NCBI RefSeq assembly: GCF_002214365.1
Contig: NZ_CP014854.1
Location: forward strand, 1-64,000
Direction: 5' to 3'
DNA: 64,000 nucleotides
Source: Thermococcus celer Vu 13 = JCM 8558
Lineage (GTDB): Archaea > Methanobacteriota_B > Thermococci > Thermococcales > Thermococcaceae
Part shown: one piece after another, positions 55,971 to 64,000 of the stretch
How positions within the stretch are numbered: position 1 is the first letter of the stretch
Layout: each line of letters begins with the position of its first letter
Notes under the pieces: generated by a model
The model's input: only the letters and a program-made list of their open reading frames with translations
Told to the model about the DNA's origin: nothing
Databases searched by the model: none
Position numbers and translations under genes: made by a program

Positions 55971-57272
55971 TTAGTGCTTCTCCCAGAGATTCCTCTGGAG
56001 CTCCGCCCTCTCCTCGATGTCCTCGCTGACCTCTCCTCCGGCCTGCAGCTCCAGTATCTTCGTTAGTATCTCACTCAGCAACCACGAGCCCCACTTCGGA
56101 TCCTTAACCTCGAGGGCCGCGTCTATCGCCCCGTCGATGTCTCCGGACTTCAGCTTGGAGACGGCTATGCTTCCGAAGGCCAGGGAGCGGAGGTAGTTAC
56201 CGCGAACGAGTTCGGCAGATCTGAGTGCCTCATCGAACTCGCCAAGCTTCGAGAGGTACGTAACCACCTTAACCCTGACCGCATCTTCGCGGGTGCGATC
56301 TCCGATGGTTTTAACGAGGTGCAGATACCTGGGGTGGGGCCCCGTCGAGAGAAGCTGATCCATCACGAGACCGGCCACTCTTTCGAACTCCTCGCCTTTC
56401 AGGTAACCGAGGAGAGCCGAGAGGACGTCTTCTTTATCGATAGAGGTCTTAACGATACCCTCCAGTACGGGCAACCTCTCGTCGGGGTGCACCCGTTCGA
56501 GGATCTCCATAACGAAGTCCAGTTCGCCCTGGTTGCCGAGACCTATCAACAGCGACCTCAGAACGTCGACCCCCGTCTCCGAGGACATTCCAAGTGCGAT
56601 ATCCACGAACTTCTCGTACGTGCCCTTCGGCACGTTGGATCTCTTGAGGTGAACCGCAACCTCCTTCATGGCCTCCCCGAGCCAGTACTCGCTCTTAAGC
56701 TCCGACAGAACGCTGAGGGCGCTTCCGAACTCCTCACGTTTTAGATGCTCCTTTATCACCTCAACGGCGGCTATGGAGTGCCAGGGTTCCCCATCTATCT
56801 GCCCTATCATGAGCTTCGCCTTTCTCATGTTGCCCCTTCTCAGGTAAACTCTGAGTATCTTTAACAACAGGTCGTTCCGCTTTACGGAGTCCTCGATGTC
56901 CGTGGCGTAGAAGAGGGCGTCGTCGGGCATGTCCAGTGCCAGAAGTTTGGTGACCAGCTCTACCAGGAGCTCATCCTTAAGGGGCTCCGGGAAGGTGACG
57001 ATGGACTCATAGGCCTGCTGAAAAACCTTCTGGGATGCCTTACCATCCACCTTGCTCAGGTACGTCCCTATCTCCAGGAGTGCCCTGATCAGAAGGACGG
57101 GGTTTTCAATCGACGCGGCGGCGTTGAGGGCGTATTTAAAAGCGGTTTTGTACTCTGGTTTTTTCGCCCGGTACATGTAATAGCCGATCTTGGCGTAGGT
57201 GACTGCCCGGATGTGTCTGTCCCGTATGCCAGCGGCCAACCGAAGGGCTTCACTATAGATGTCAGGGGGCAT
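55971..57272 (-). CDS. Alpha-helical repeat (TPR-like) protein
   Basis: A 433-residue all-helical protein made of repeated helix pairs of about 34 residues (for example YAKIGYYMYRAKKPEYKTAFKYALNAA, LIRALLEIGTYLSK, and LAFGSIAVSKLKSGDIDGAIDAAL). No signal peptide or membrane segment, so it is cytoplasmic and probably a scaffold for protein contacts. Partners are unknown. An upstream TATA-like ATATTTAAT near 57302-57310 is the likely promoter. Confidence 0.7.
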   Translation of the reverse strand: MPPDIYSEALRLAAGIRDRHIRAVTYAKIGYYMYRAKKPEYKTAFKYALNAAASIENPVLLIRALLEIGTYLSKVDGKASQKVFQQAYESIVTFPEPLKDELLVELVTKLLALDMPDDALFYATDIEDSVKRNDLLLKILRVYLRRGNMRKAKLMIGQIDGEPWHSIAAVEVIKEHLKREEFGSALSVLSELKSEYWLGEAMKEVAVHLKRSNVPKGTYEKFVDIALGMSSETGVDVLRSLLIGLGNQGELDFVMEILERVHPDERLPVLEGIVKTSIDKEDVLSALLGYLKGEEFERVAGLVMDQLLSTGPHPRYLHLVKTIGDRTREDAVRVKVVTYLSKLGEFDEALRSAELVRGNYLRSLAFGSIAVSKLKSGDIDGAIDAALEVKDPKWGSWLLSEILTKILELQAGGEVSEDIEERAELQRNLWEKH

Positions 57273-57373
57273 CGTTTACACCCAAAAGATTTATGATCCG
57301 GATATATTTAATCATTTCCTATTTTCCAGGGGGGCAAAAACGGCACACAAGGAGTTAGTCAAAAAACGAAAGT

Positions 57374-57583
57374 TCAGCCGAGTTCGTCGTAAACTACCCC
57401 AACGATCTCCCCATCGTCGAGCGAGACGAAGCTCACCTTGGTTTTTTTACCGCTCTTGGGGTCAAGAACAACAAAATCCGGCTTGGACAGGTACTTACTG
57501 GCGGGCATTCTCCAGACATCGCCGTAATGGGACCTGAGTTCCTTCAAAAATTTCTCCGCATCACGCCTGATAACGGTTGCCAT
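57374..57583 (-). CDS. Small hypothetical protein
   Basis: 69 residues from the ATG (MATVIRRDAEKFLKELRSHY...), which follows GGTGATACC. It is beta-rich in its C-terminal half (KKTKVSFVSLDDGEIVGVVYDELG). The ORF continues further upstream, but that part (MPFLSFLSGL...) has no ribosome binding site and includes promoter-like AT-rich DNA. Not recognised. Confidence 0.6.
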   Translation of the reverse strand: MATVIRRDAEKFLKELRSHYGDVWRMPASKYLSKPDFVVLDPKSGKKTKVSFVSLDDGEIVGVVYDELG

Positions 57584-57738
57584 CGGTATCACCACTATTA
57601 TATACCACATCATGATATAAAAAGCTTTCCTATAGACATTCGTTAAAAATAATATCGACAACTGTCGATTCCGGGAAGACACCAGGCCTCGGAAGAATAA
57701 ACCTGACAAAAAGGACAGAAAGGGCAAAAATCGATAAA

Positions 57739-57849
57739 TCAGGACCTGAGCATCTCGACGTACTCGAGCTCCTCAGGAATGGGCCTCCTCCTCGCCCTCT
57801 CCATCTCGCGCTGGCGTAGGTAAGCGTAAAGCTCAGCCATCCAGATCAT
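57739..57849 (-). CDS. 36-residue microprotein
   Basis: MIWMAELYAYLRQREMERAR followed by RRPIPEELEYVEMLRS, ending in TGA. GGGGGTGAGAGAG before the ATG is a strong ribosome binding site. It is mostly helical with an RRR turn and an acidic end. Its size, start signal and codon quality suggest a real gene. No family known to me. Confidence 0.5.
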   Translation of the reverse strand: MIWMAELYAYLRQREMERARRRPIPEELEYVEMLRS

Positions 57850-58079
57850 CTCTCTCACCCCCTTTTAGACTCCCTCGATTTACAGTAACCTTTTTCGAGT
57901 TTAAAAAGGTTGTCAGACCTCTAAATTACTTTAATGGACCTTCAAGAGCAACAGTATCTTAAAAAAGCAACGTGGAGCGACTTCTGCGTTTAATGTACAA
58001 ATATGAACTACCAAAGGGGTTTTGAGAGGTTTGATTATTTTAAATGAATACATTTTAGGGGCCCCTTTTGACCCAACCG

Positions 58080-58088
58080 TTTATAAAC
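58080..58088 (+). promoter_or_regulatory. TATA box of the srp54 operon
   Basis: TTTATAAAC about 32 bp before the srp54 ATG, so the leader is very short; GGTGGGAG (58110-58117) lies just ahead of the ATG. The rest of 57850-58079 is AT-rich without a gene. Confidence 0.7.
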
Positions 58089-58119
58089 TTTGGGGACTTC
58101 ATCCTTACGGTGGGAGAAA

Positions 58120-59466
58120 ATGGCCCTGGAAAAGCTCGGGAAGGCACTCAACAGCGCCCTCAAGAAGCTCGCCCGTTCGAGCACCGTTGATGAGGCCACC
58201 ATCAAGGAGGTCGTGCGAGACATCCAGAGGGCCCTCATTCAGGCGGACGTCAACGTCAGGCTCGTCCTTCAGCTGACCAAAACGATAGAGAAGCGAGCGC
58301 TGGAGGAGAAGGCCCCGGCTGGGGCATCGAAGAAAGAACACATAATCCAGATAGTTTATGAAGAACTCACGAAGTTCCTCGGGAAGGAGGCCAGACCCCT
58401 CGAGATAAGGGAGAAGCCGACCGTTCTTCTGACCGTTGGTATCCAGGGCTCTGGTAAGACCACGAGCGTGGCCAAGCTGGCGAGACACCTCCAGAAGCGC
58501 GGTTATAAGGTCGGCCTCGTCTGTTCTGACACCTGGCGTCCGGGCGCTTACTACCAGCTCAAACAGCTCGTCGAGCCCTTCGGGATAGAGGTCTTCGGCG
58601 ATCCCAACGAAAAGGACGCCGTGAGGCTCGCCCGGGAGGGCGTTGAGTACTTCAAGAATAAAGGTGTGGACGTCATAATAGTGGATTCCGCGGGAAGGCA
58701 CAAGGACGAGAGCGGTCTAATAGAGGAGATGAAGCAGATAAGCGAGGCGATAAAGCCCCACGAGGTCATTCTCGTCATCGACGGAACCATCGGACAGCAG
58801 GCCTACAACCAGGCCCTGGCGTTTAAGGAGGCAACCCCCATAGGCTCGATAATAGTCACTAAGCTCGACGGTTCCGCAAAGGGCGGTGGCGCCCTCTCCG
58901 CGGTCGCCGCAACGGGGGCGCCCATAAAGTTCATCGGTGTGGGCGAGAGGATAGACGACCTCGAACCCTTCGACCCCAAACGCTTCGTCTCCAGACTGCT
59001 CGGAATGGGTGACATCGAGGGACTGCTCCAGAAGCTCGAGGAGCTCCAGAAGGAGCGGGAGTTCAAGGAGGAAGACGTCGAGAAGTTCCTCAAGGGCAAG
59101 TTCAACCTGAAGGACATGTACGCCCAGCTCGAGGCCATGGGGAAGATGGGGCCGCTGAAACAGATACTGCAGATGATCCCGGGGCTCGGCTATTCCCTTC
59201 CCGAGGACGCGGTTAAAGTCGGGGAGGAGAAGTTAAATAGGTACAGGGTCATAATGGACTCCATGACCGAGGAAGAACTCGAACATCCCGAGATAATCAA
59301 CTACTCGAGGATAAAACGGATAGCGAGGGGTTCCGGAACCAGCGTGAAAGAGGTCAGGGAACTGCTCAACCAGTACAATCAGATGAAGAAGATGTTCAAG
59401 GGCATGGACAAGAGAAAGCTCTCCAAGATGGCAAAGAAATTTAACTTCGGGGGGTTGGGGATATGA
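58120..59466 (+). CDS. srp54: Signal recognition particle protein SRP54
   Basis: GTPase that binds signal peptides with 7S RNA and delivers ribosomes to the membrane. The 448-residue protein has an N helical bundle, G domain with GIQGSGKTT (107-115) and [10 protein letters not shown], and the methionine-rich M domain (residues about 320-440, ending [20 protein letters not shown]). Longer start candidates upstream are rejected since a TATA box lies there. Followed by a Lrp-type domain gene overlapping its stop. Confidence 0.95.
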   Translation: MALEKLGKALNSALKKLARSSTVDEATIKEVVRDIQRALIQADVNVRLVLQLTKTIEKRALEEKAPAGASKKEHIIQIVYEELTKFLGKEARPLEIREKPTVLLTVGIQGSGKTTSVAKLARHLQKRGYKVGLVCSDTWRPGAYYQLKQLVEPFGIEVFGDPNEKDAVRLAREGVEYFKNKGVDVIIVDSAGRHKDESGLIEEMKQISEAIKPHEVILVIDGTIGQQAYNQALAFKEATPIGSIIVTKLDGSAKGGGALSAVAATGAPIKFIGVGERIDDLEPFDPKRFVSRLLGMGDIEGLLQKLEELQKEREFKEEDVEKFLKGKFNLKDMYAQLEAMGKMGPLKQILQMIPGLGYSLPEDAVKVGEEKLNRYRVIMDSMTEEELEHPEIINYSRIKRIARGSGTSVKEVRELLNQYNQMKKMFKGMDKRKLSKMAKKFNFGGLGI

Positions 59467-59702
59467 TGGAGGCCTTCGTGCTGGTCGTTGTTAAACCCGG
59501 GAACGAGGAAAAGGTCTACAACATCCTCGCCGGGGAAGAGCGAATAAAGGAGATATACCGGGTTTACGGGGAGTACGACATCATACTCCGGGTGGAGGTC
59601 GAGAACATCCACGAGCTCGACAGGTTCCACGACGAGGTTCTGAGGAAGATCCGGGAGATAGAGATGACGGAAACGCTGATAGCCAGCTCCTATCGGGGGT
59701 GA
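59463..59702 (+). CDS. Stand-alone Lrp/AsnC ligand-binding domain (RAM) protein
   Basis: 79 residues that match only the ligand-binding part of Lrp/AsnC regulators ([37 protein letters not shown]), without the helix-turn-helix. Such single-domain proteins can mix with Lrp proteins to tune them or have their own role. Its start overlaps the srp54 stop (ATGA). Effector likely an amino acid, not known. Confidence 0.85.
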   Translation: MMEAFVLVVVKPGNEEKVYNILAGEERIKEIYRVYGEYDIILRVEVENIHELDRFHDEVLRKIREIEMTETLIASSYRG

Positions 59703-59706
59703 ATCT

Positions 59707-60207
59707 TTGGAGAAGAGGTGGGTGGCAACCATCCACCTTGACACCCTCGAGGTCGAGTACGACCCCTCTTTTAAATTTAAGTGCGTTGAGAACTGTGGAA
59801 GGTGCTGTCGGGAGCTTGAGATACCTCTAAGAGACGAGGACGTAGTTGCCATGGAGGAACTCGGCTATAGCGCGTGGGAGTTCGTGGACTACGAGAAGAT
59901 GTTCTACAGGGGCGACAGGTTCCTCGGTTATGCCATTAAAAAGCGTCCCTTCGACGACGCATGCGTTTTTCTCGACCCCGAGACGAGGAGATGCAGGATA
60001 TACGAGAGAAGGCCCCTGGCGTGCAGGCTGTATCCCTTCGTCTTTGTAAAGCGCGGGAACCTGATGGAGGTGTACGTCAAGGTGGACTCCTTCTGCCCGG
60101 GTATCGACCATCCGGGCGGGGAGCCCGTTACCGGGGAGTTTCTACTCCGCGAGTACGGGGATATCGTAGAGGACTACCGCAGGAAAGTTGTGAACGATTC
60201 GAAGTAA
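59707..60207 (+). CDS. YkgJ-type cysteine-cluster protein
   Basis: A 166-residue protein with the YkgJ cysteine pattern, CVENCGRCCRELEIPL, then CVFLDPETRRCRIYERRPLACRLYPF, and a final CPG. These cysteines bind zinc or an iron-sulfur cluster. The start is TTG at 59707 with GGGGGTGA upstream; no ATG is close. Function unknown; third gene of the srp54 operon. Confidence 0.8.
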   Translation: MEKRWVATIHLDTLEVEYDPSFKFKCVENCGRCCRELEIPLRDEDVVAMEELGYSAWEFVDYEKMFYRGDRFLGYAIKKRPFDDACVFLDPETRRCRIYERRPLACRLYPFVFVKRGNLMEVYVKVDSFCPGIDHPGGEPVTGEFLLREYGDIVEDYRRKVVNDSK

Positions 60208-60261
60208 CCGAAACGTATTTAAACATTTTTTTGTTAATTCTTGGCCACCGGAGGTGAGAGG

Positions 60262-60978
60262 ATGAGCCAGCTAAAGTCGGTGCAGGAAAAGCTCAGACTG
60301 GTCAGGGTGCTCAGACTGCTCAAGAAGACCTACACCTACGAAGAGCTCTCCAAGATAACCGGCCTGCCCATCACCGTGCTCAACAGGTACGTGAGGGGAA
60401 AGGTCCTCCCAAGCGCCGATAGAACCCAAAAACTACTCGAACTGCTCCTCCCATACATCAACGTTGAGGAGGAGGTCAGGAAGAGGGTAAAGTTCGACGA
60501 GCGCGGTTTCTTCGACAACATGCCCGTGCTCAGCGATACTGCATTAATGAGCCTAATCGCGGAGGACGTCGCGGCCAGGTACATGGAGGAGAACGTGGAC
60601 AAGGTCCTCACCGCGGCGACGGATGGAATAGCCCTCGGCGTCCACATAGCCAAAGAGCTGAACGTCGACCTCGTATACGCCAAGAAGAAGAAGGAAGTCG
60701 GTGTTGAGAAGTTCTACGAGGTCAGCTACGTCCCAAGCGCCTCTGGAAGCGTTACGACACTTTACCTTCCCCAGTGGGCTCTCAGAAAGGGTGAAAACGT
60801 TCTCATAGTTGACGATGTGATAAGGAGCGGCGAAACGCAGAGGGCCCTCCTTGAGATGTGCGGGCAGGCCGGGGCGAAGCCCGTGGGGATGTTCTTCCTG
60901 ATAAGCGTCGGCGACGTCATCGACCGCCTCAAGGAGGAGTACAGCATCCCGGTGGAGAGCCTCATAAGGCTGGAGTGA
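60262..60978 (+). CDS. gfcR: GfcR-type transcription factor with phosphoribosyltransferase fold
   Basis: A 238-residue protein: residues 1-75 are a helix-turn-helix (YEELSKITGLPITVLNRYVRGKVLP), residues 80-238 a type I PRTase domain with VLIVDDVIRSGETQRALL. In haloarchaea the homologue GfcR controls glycolysis; here the target genes are unknown. The ATG at 60262 follows GGAGGTGAGAGG. It overlaps nothing and precedes a hypothetical gene by 4 bp. Confidence 0.85.
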   Translation: MSQLKSVQEKLRLVRVLRLLKKTYTYEELSKITGLPITVLNRYVRGKVLPSADRTQKLLELLLPYINVEEEVRKRVKFDERGFFDNMPVLSDTALMSLIAEDVAARYMEENVDKVLTAATDGIALGVHIAKELNVDLVYAKKKKEVGVEKFYEVSYVPSASGSVTTLYLPQWALRKGENVLIVDDVIRSGETQRALLEMCGQAGAKPVGMFFLISVGDVIDRLKEEYSIPVESLIRLE

Positions 60979-60982
60979 TATC

Positions 60983-61309
60983 ATGAAGGTCTTCATATAC
61001 AACGTGGACGGCCTGACGGTACCGGTGGAGGTCGAACCCGGCCTCCCCTTCAAATTCGTCTGCAGCGAGGAGGAATGCGGCAGGGAAGTTGTGGTGGAGG
61101 GAATCGTCAGGCCCGCGAGCGAGGAGGAGTTCACCCGGATCCTCGAGGATACCGTGGCGGAGAACCCCGACTTCGAAAAGATACGCGAGATAACCGCCAG
61201 GACGCTCATCTTTGAAGGGAAGGTCAACGGGAAAGAGGTAAAGCTCCCCGCCGAGAGTTTCAATGACTTCGCCAAGCGCTTCCTGGACGGGGTTTTAGTC
61301 CTCCGTTAA
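60983..61309 (+). CDS. Conserved hypothetical protein
   Basis: 108 residues beginning MKVFIYNVDGLTVPVEVEPG. Two cysteines (CSEEECG) in the first third might bind metal or form a disulfide. The remainder is alpha/beta. It sits 4 bp after gfcR, so is likely in one operon with it. The 3' end overlaps the convergent Lrp gene by 15 bp. I do not recognise the family. Confidence 0.65.
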   Translation: MKVFIYNVDGLTVPVEVEPGLPFKFVCSEEECGREVVVEGIVRPASEEEFTRILEDTVAENPDFEKIREITARTLIFEGKVNGKEVKLPAESFNDFAKRFLDGVLVLR

Positions 61310-61747
61310 CTTGAGCCGGGGGTCCTCTTTCACCACCTGCATGGCCACGCTCGTGTTCGTTTTCTCCACCCCGTCGAGGGATAAAAGCCACTTAACGAAC
61401 CGGTTCATGTCCGCCCTGTCTTTGAACTTCGCAACCACGACGATATCGAACTCTCCGGTTATGTCGTAAACGATTAGGACCCTATCGTTGCGGGCTATCT
61501 CCCTCTCTATTTCGACTATTTTCCTCCCCTGCGCCTTGACCCCGATAACCGCCGTGAGGCCGAATCCAAGCTTCTCGTAGTCGACGAGCGGCGCGAATCC
61601 TTTGATTATGCCCTCTTCCTCCATCCTCTTGATGCGGTTGTAAACCGTTCCAACGGCCACCTTGAGCTCGCGTGCTATCTCGCGGTAGGAGAGTCGAGCG
61701 TTCTGCTGGAGCAGCGAGAGTATTCTGAGGTCGAGCTCATCCACCAT
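61295..61747 (-). CDS. Lrp/AsnC family transcriptional regulator
   Basis: A 150-residue regulator with the full layout: N-terminal helix-turn-helix (LSYREIARELKVAVGTVYNRIKRMEEEGI) and the ligand-binding domain (LTAVIGVKAQGRKIVEIE, VYDITGEFDIVVVAKF). Resembles Pyrococcus LrpA-type proteins, autoregulators that respond to amino acids. The start ATG at 61747 has GGTGAC upstream. Divergent from tRNA-Arg(CCT), whose promoter is 30 bp away. Confidence 0.9.
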   Translation of the reverse strand: MVDELDLRILSLLQQNARLSYREIARELKVAVGTVYNRIKRMEEEGIIKGFAPLVDYEKLGFGLTAVIGVKAQGRKIVEIEREIARNDRVLIVYDITGEFDIVVVAKFKDRADMNRFVKWLLSLDGVEKTNTSVAMQVVKEDPRLKLTED

Positions 61748-61776
61748 CTCTGTCACCGAGGAGACTACACCGCAAA

Positions 61777-61787
61777 CTTTAAATACC
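61777..61787 (+). promoter_or_regulatory. TATA box of tRNA-Arg(CCT)
   Basis: CTTTAAATACC about 30-38 bp ahead of the tRNA 5' end. Confidence 0.55.
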
Positions 61788-61814
61788 CTTTCCCTGGAGG
61801 GGATAGCGGGTAGA

Positions 61815-61892
61815 GGACCGGTAGCCTAGCCAGGACAGGGCGGCGGCCTCCTAAGCCGCAGGTCCGGGGTTCGAATCCCCGCCGGTCCGCCA
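61815..61892 (+). tRNA. tRNA-Arg (CCT)
   Basis: A cloverleaf: acceptor GGACCGG/CCGGTCC, anticodon stem GCGGC/GCCGC with loop CTCCTAA (anticodon CCT), TPC arm CGGGG-TTCGAAT-CCCCG, discriminator G and encoded CCA. Copy 3 of the modular repeat starts immediately after CCA. Confidence 0.96.
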
Positions 61893-62512
61893 TACAGCCC
61901 TTGCTTCGCAAGCGCCCTTCTCACTATCGTTCGAACATCCTGGCGGATGGCGGAAATTTGCGTGCGGTTTTAAAGTTCGGTGTTTTAGCGTGGATTAACG
62001 CTCAAACTGGCGGTTTTTGGATGGTTTCACTCTCACAAGGCGCCCTTCGGGCGCCAGAATAAAAAGTGAAACCTGTTAGGGATTGGTCTTAATGCTAATC
62101 CCTCTTTAATTCTCCAAATTTAGAGCGCACGCTCTAATCTCGTTCTTTTATGAGAAAGGGCTTCTTTTGGTCAAGCTTTTTCTAAAAGCTTGAAAAAGTT
62201 TGATCAAAAGGTTGTGATTCTCTTTTTTAGGGTGGTTGTGATGTGTTTGCATTGTAAAGAAGTTTTTGAGTTTGGAATTCACAGTTAACGTGTTATTGAG
62301 AGGGGGTTTGCTTTTAAATAGCGCTCCTTCGGAGCGTGGGAGATTGCAAACCCCCTGAATTTGGCCTTTTAATCTTGAATTTGGAGTTCAATGACCGTTT
62401 GAGGGTGCAAACACTCACGAGAGGGCAGTTAAAAGGAATCACGATTCTTCGCCAGCCTTTTCCCAAAAGGCTGTTGGCCAAGCTTTTAAGAAAAGCTTGT
62501 TCCAGGGGCAAA
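61893..62512 (+). repeat. tRNA-linked modular repeat, copy 3 (permuted modules)
   Basis: About 620 bp starting at the 3' end of tRNA-Arg(CCT). Read away from the tRNA it has module A (hairpin GCTTGCTTCGCAAGC near 61901-61915, then CTATCGTTCGAACATCC), then module C (GTGCGGTTTTAAAGTTCGG; hairpin GGCGCCC/GGGCGCC at 62039-62055), then module B (hairpin around GCTCCTTCGGAGC at 62324-62336), and the AGCCTTTTCCCAAAAGGCT hairpin at 62454-62472. Compared with copies 1 and 2, modules B and C have changed places. Confidence 0.85.
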
Positions 62513-62529
62513 AAAGATAAAAAAGAGCG

Positions 62530-63198
62530 TTACAGCTTGATGGGCGCCCCGAAGGCCCTGTCGCCCGCGTCCCCGAGGCCGGGCAGAATGTAGCCGTGGT
62601 CGTTCAGCTCCCTGTCTATCGCGGCCACGAACATCTCGACCTCTGGATGGGTCTCCTTTATCCTGTCTATTCCCTCGGGCGCCGCGAGGACGCCAACCAC
62701 AACGTAGCGCTTGGCCCTTCCGTACTTCTTCACCTCGTCGAGAACCTTGACGAGAGTCGAGCCCGTCGCTATCATCGGGTCCGCCACGATTACCGTGTCC
62801 TCAGGCTTTATCCGGGGCACCTTAACGTACTTCATCTCTATCTCGAACTTTGGAGCCTTCCCGCGGGATGCGGAGACGATGCCGACGCGGGCGTGGTCGA
62901 GAACCTTGATGAGACCCTCCATCAGCGGTATCGCCGCGCGTAGAACGGTTATTATGACGACGTTTCGCCTGTCCTTGATCCTCGTCCCGGTGGTTTCCTC
63001 GAGCGGCGTCTTTACCGGGATTTTCTCGACCTCCATCGTTTTGGTGAGCTCGTAGGCCATGTACCTGCCGAGCTTGACGAGTCCCTTCCTGAAGGGTATA
63101 GGTCCCGTCCTCTCATCTCGGAGTTCCGTCAGAACCTCCATGATGAACGGGGAGTCTTCGAAGGAGTAGACACCCTCCCACCTCGTGTCCTCTATCAT
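62530..63198 (-). CDS. upp: Uracil phosphoribosyltransferase
   Basis: Salvage enzyme that joins uracil and PRPP to UMP. The 222-residue protein has the PRPP loop [22 protein letters not shown] and the uracil-binding [15 protein letters not shown] near the end. The start at [10 protein letters not shown] (63198) has GGTGAGGGC upstream; the longer frame from 63252 is rejected. Together with uridine phosphorylase (20764..21600) it salvages uridine. Confidence 0.94.
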   Translation of the reverse strand: MIEDTRWEGVYSFEDSPFIMEVLTELRDERTGPIPFRKGLVKLGRYMAYELTKTMEVEKIPVKTPLEETTGTRIKDRRNVVIITVLRAAIPLMEGLIKVLDHARVGIVSASRGKAPKFEIEMKYVKVPRIKPEDTVIVADPMIATGSTLVKVLDEVKKYGRAKRYVVVGVLAAPEGIDRIKETHPEVEMFVAAIDRELNDHGYILPGLGDAGDRAFGAPIKL

Positions 63199-63316
63199 TG
63201 CCCTCACCGAAGATGGGTCTGGACTGGGATTTATTAGCCTTCCGGCTGTCAAGTTATTGTATCCCTAAGTCATGTTTTTGATTTTTCCGCGATTATCCCG
63301 ACCATCGCCTGTGGGT

Positions 63317-64000
63317 TCAGTCCCTTTCCTCTATGATGCGGCTCATCCAGCTCCCTGTCAGGAACCAGGCGAGGGCAACGATAGCGCCGAGGACGTTGCT
63401 CAGACCCATGCCCAGCCACATCCCGGCGGTGTCCTTCGCGAGAACCCCGAGGCCGTAGCTGAGGGGAAGCCTCAGCCCCCAGAGGCGGAATATACCAAGG
63501 ACCATGCTCTTCTTGGTGTGTCCCGAGCTCTGGAAGACGTTGTTCACGGCGGAGAATATCCCGAAGAAGGGCAGGGAAGCCGAGAAGTACTTCACGACCT
63601 TCGCGCTCTCGGCTATTATGGCCGGATCGTTGATGAAGAACCTGAATATCTCAACCCGGAAGAGGATGAAGATCAGCGTCCCGATCCCGAGGATGGTGAA
63701 GTTTATGGCCATTGTTTTTTCGGCTATGGCCTTCGCCCGCCCGTAGAGCTTCGCCCCGACGGTCTGCCCAACCATCGTGCCCATGGCCATGCTTATGCCA
63801 TCGGAGAAGGCGAACATGAAGTTGGTGAGCCTGTTGGTTATCGAGTAGGTTGCGAAGGCCACGTCGGCATCGCCGAACCGACCGCCGAGGGTGAAGATTA
63901 TCCTTGTGAGTATGACGAAGCCAAGGGCCGTGCTTGATGAACCGACGCTCGAGGGTACCCCCACGCGGAAGATGCGCCCGTAGAACTTCCAGTCCGGCTT
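63317..64000 (-). CDS. MATE family efflux transporter (partial, cut by window end)
   Basis: C-terminal 227 codons of a multidrug/toxic compound extrusion transporter; the frame is open to position 64000, so the N-terminus lies outside the window. At least five hydrophobic segments are visible, with the MATE-typical SDGISMAMGTMVGQTVGAK and a later block FQSSGHTKKSMVLGIFRLWGLRLPLSYGL. It exports cationic or lipid-like compounds using Na+ or H+ gradients. The stop is at 63317, 64 bp after the longest upp frame. Confidence 0.88.
   Translation of the reverse strand, partial: KPDWKFYGRIFRVGVPSSVGSSSTALGFVILTRIIFTLGGRFGDADVAFATYSITNRLTNFMFAFSDGISMAMGTMVGQTVGAKLYGRAKAIAEKTMAINFTILGIGTLIFILFRVEIFRFFINDPAIIAESAKVVKYFSASLPFFGIFSAVNNVFQSSGHTKKSMVLGIFRLWGLRLPLSYGLGVLAKDTAGMWLGMGLSNVLGAIVALAWFLTGSWMSRIIEERD

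Overview
The window is archaeal chromosome from a member of the Thermococcales, most likely a Thermococcus. Signs of this are a reverse gyrase carrying an intein next to TrmBL2, the SurR/protein disulfide oxidoreductase pair, a fused hexulose-phosphate synthase/isomerase, the archaeal mevalonate gene block, ADP-forming acetyl-CoA synthetase, GGTG-type ribosome binding sites, TTTATAAA promoters and tRNA genes that encode CCA.

Positions 1 to about 11,900 form an AT-rich accessory island. It holds two decayed IS6-type transposases, a 5'-truncated copper-type P-ATPase, and a set of minus-strand genes that looks like an undescribed peptide-modification (RiPP) system. Two tiny, previously easy-to-miss peptide genes (9044..9139 and 4611..4691) each lie just upstream of a radical SAM/SPASM enzyme. 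Both peptide genes share a 35-nt upstream element at identical spacing from a TATA box. Between and after them are a two-permease ABC-2 exporter and an MFS transporter. The right part of the island (9,500-11,540) has a broken PD-(D/E)XK nuclease-like gene and an unknown protein interrupted by an in-frame TAG.

From 11,920 on the DNA is GC-rich and mostly housekeeping. 11.9-18.2 kb carries isoprenoid lipid genes (GGPP synthase, IDI-2, isopentenyl phosphate kinase, mevalonate kinase) with RNase J. 18.3-21.6 kb carries a nucleotidyltransferase, MEMO-like protein, threonine synthase-like enzyme and uridine phosphorylase. 24-36 kb carries tRNA enzymes (TruD, Pth2, AspRS), a KH protein, small hydrolases, a divergent FtsZ-like protein and HPS-PHI. 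36-43 kb carries TrmBL2 and reverse gyrase. 43-53 kb carries acetyl-CoA synthetase beta, an HPr-kinase-like protein, PDO/SurR/ferredoxin/geranylgeranyl reductase and topoisomerase I. 53-64 kb carries sulfur and nucleoside metabolism, SRP54, GfcR, an Lrp regulator, uracil phosphoribosyltransferase and a MATE transporter cut by the window end.

Three copies of a roughly 620-700 bp modular, hairpin-rich, apparently non-coding repeat each start exactly at the 3' end of a tRNA gene (Val-GAC, Arg-GCG, Arg-CCT). One hairpin shows compensatory base changes between copies. Several genes are broken: an M20 amidohydrolase by a 245-bp insertion, a CoA-disulfide-reductase-like gene and a prepilin-peptidase-like gene by single-base frameshifts.
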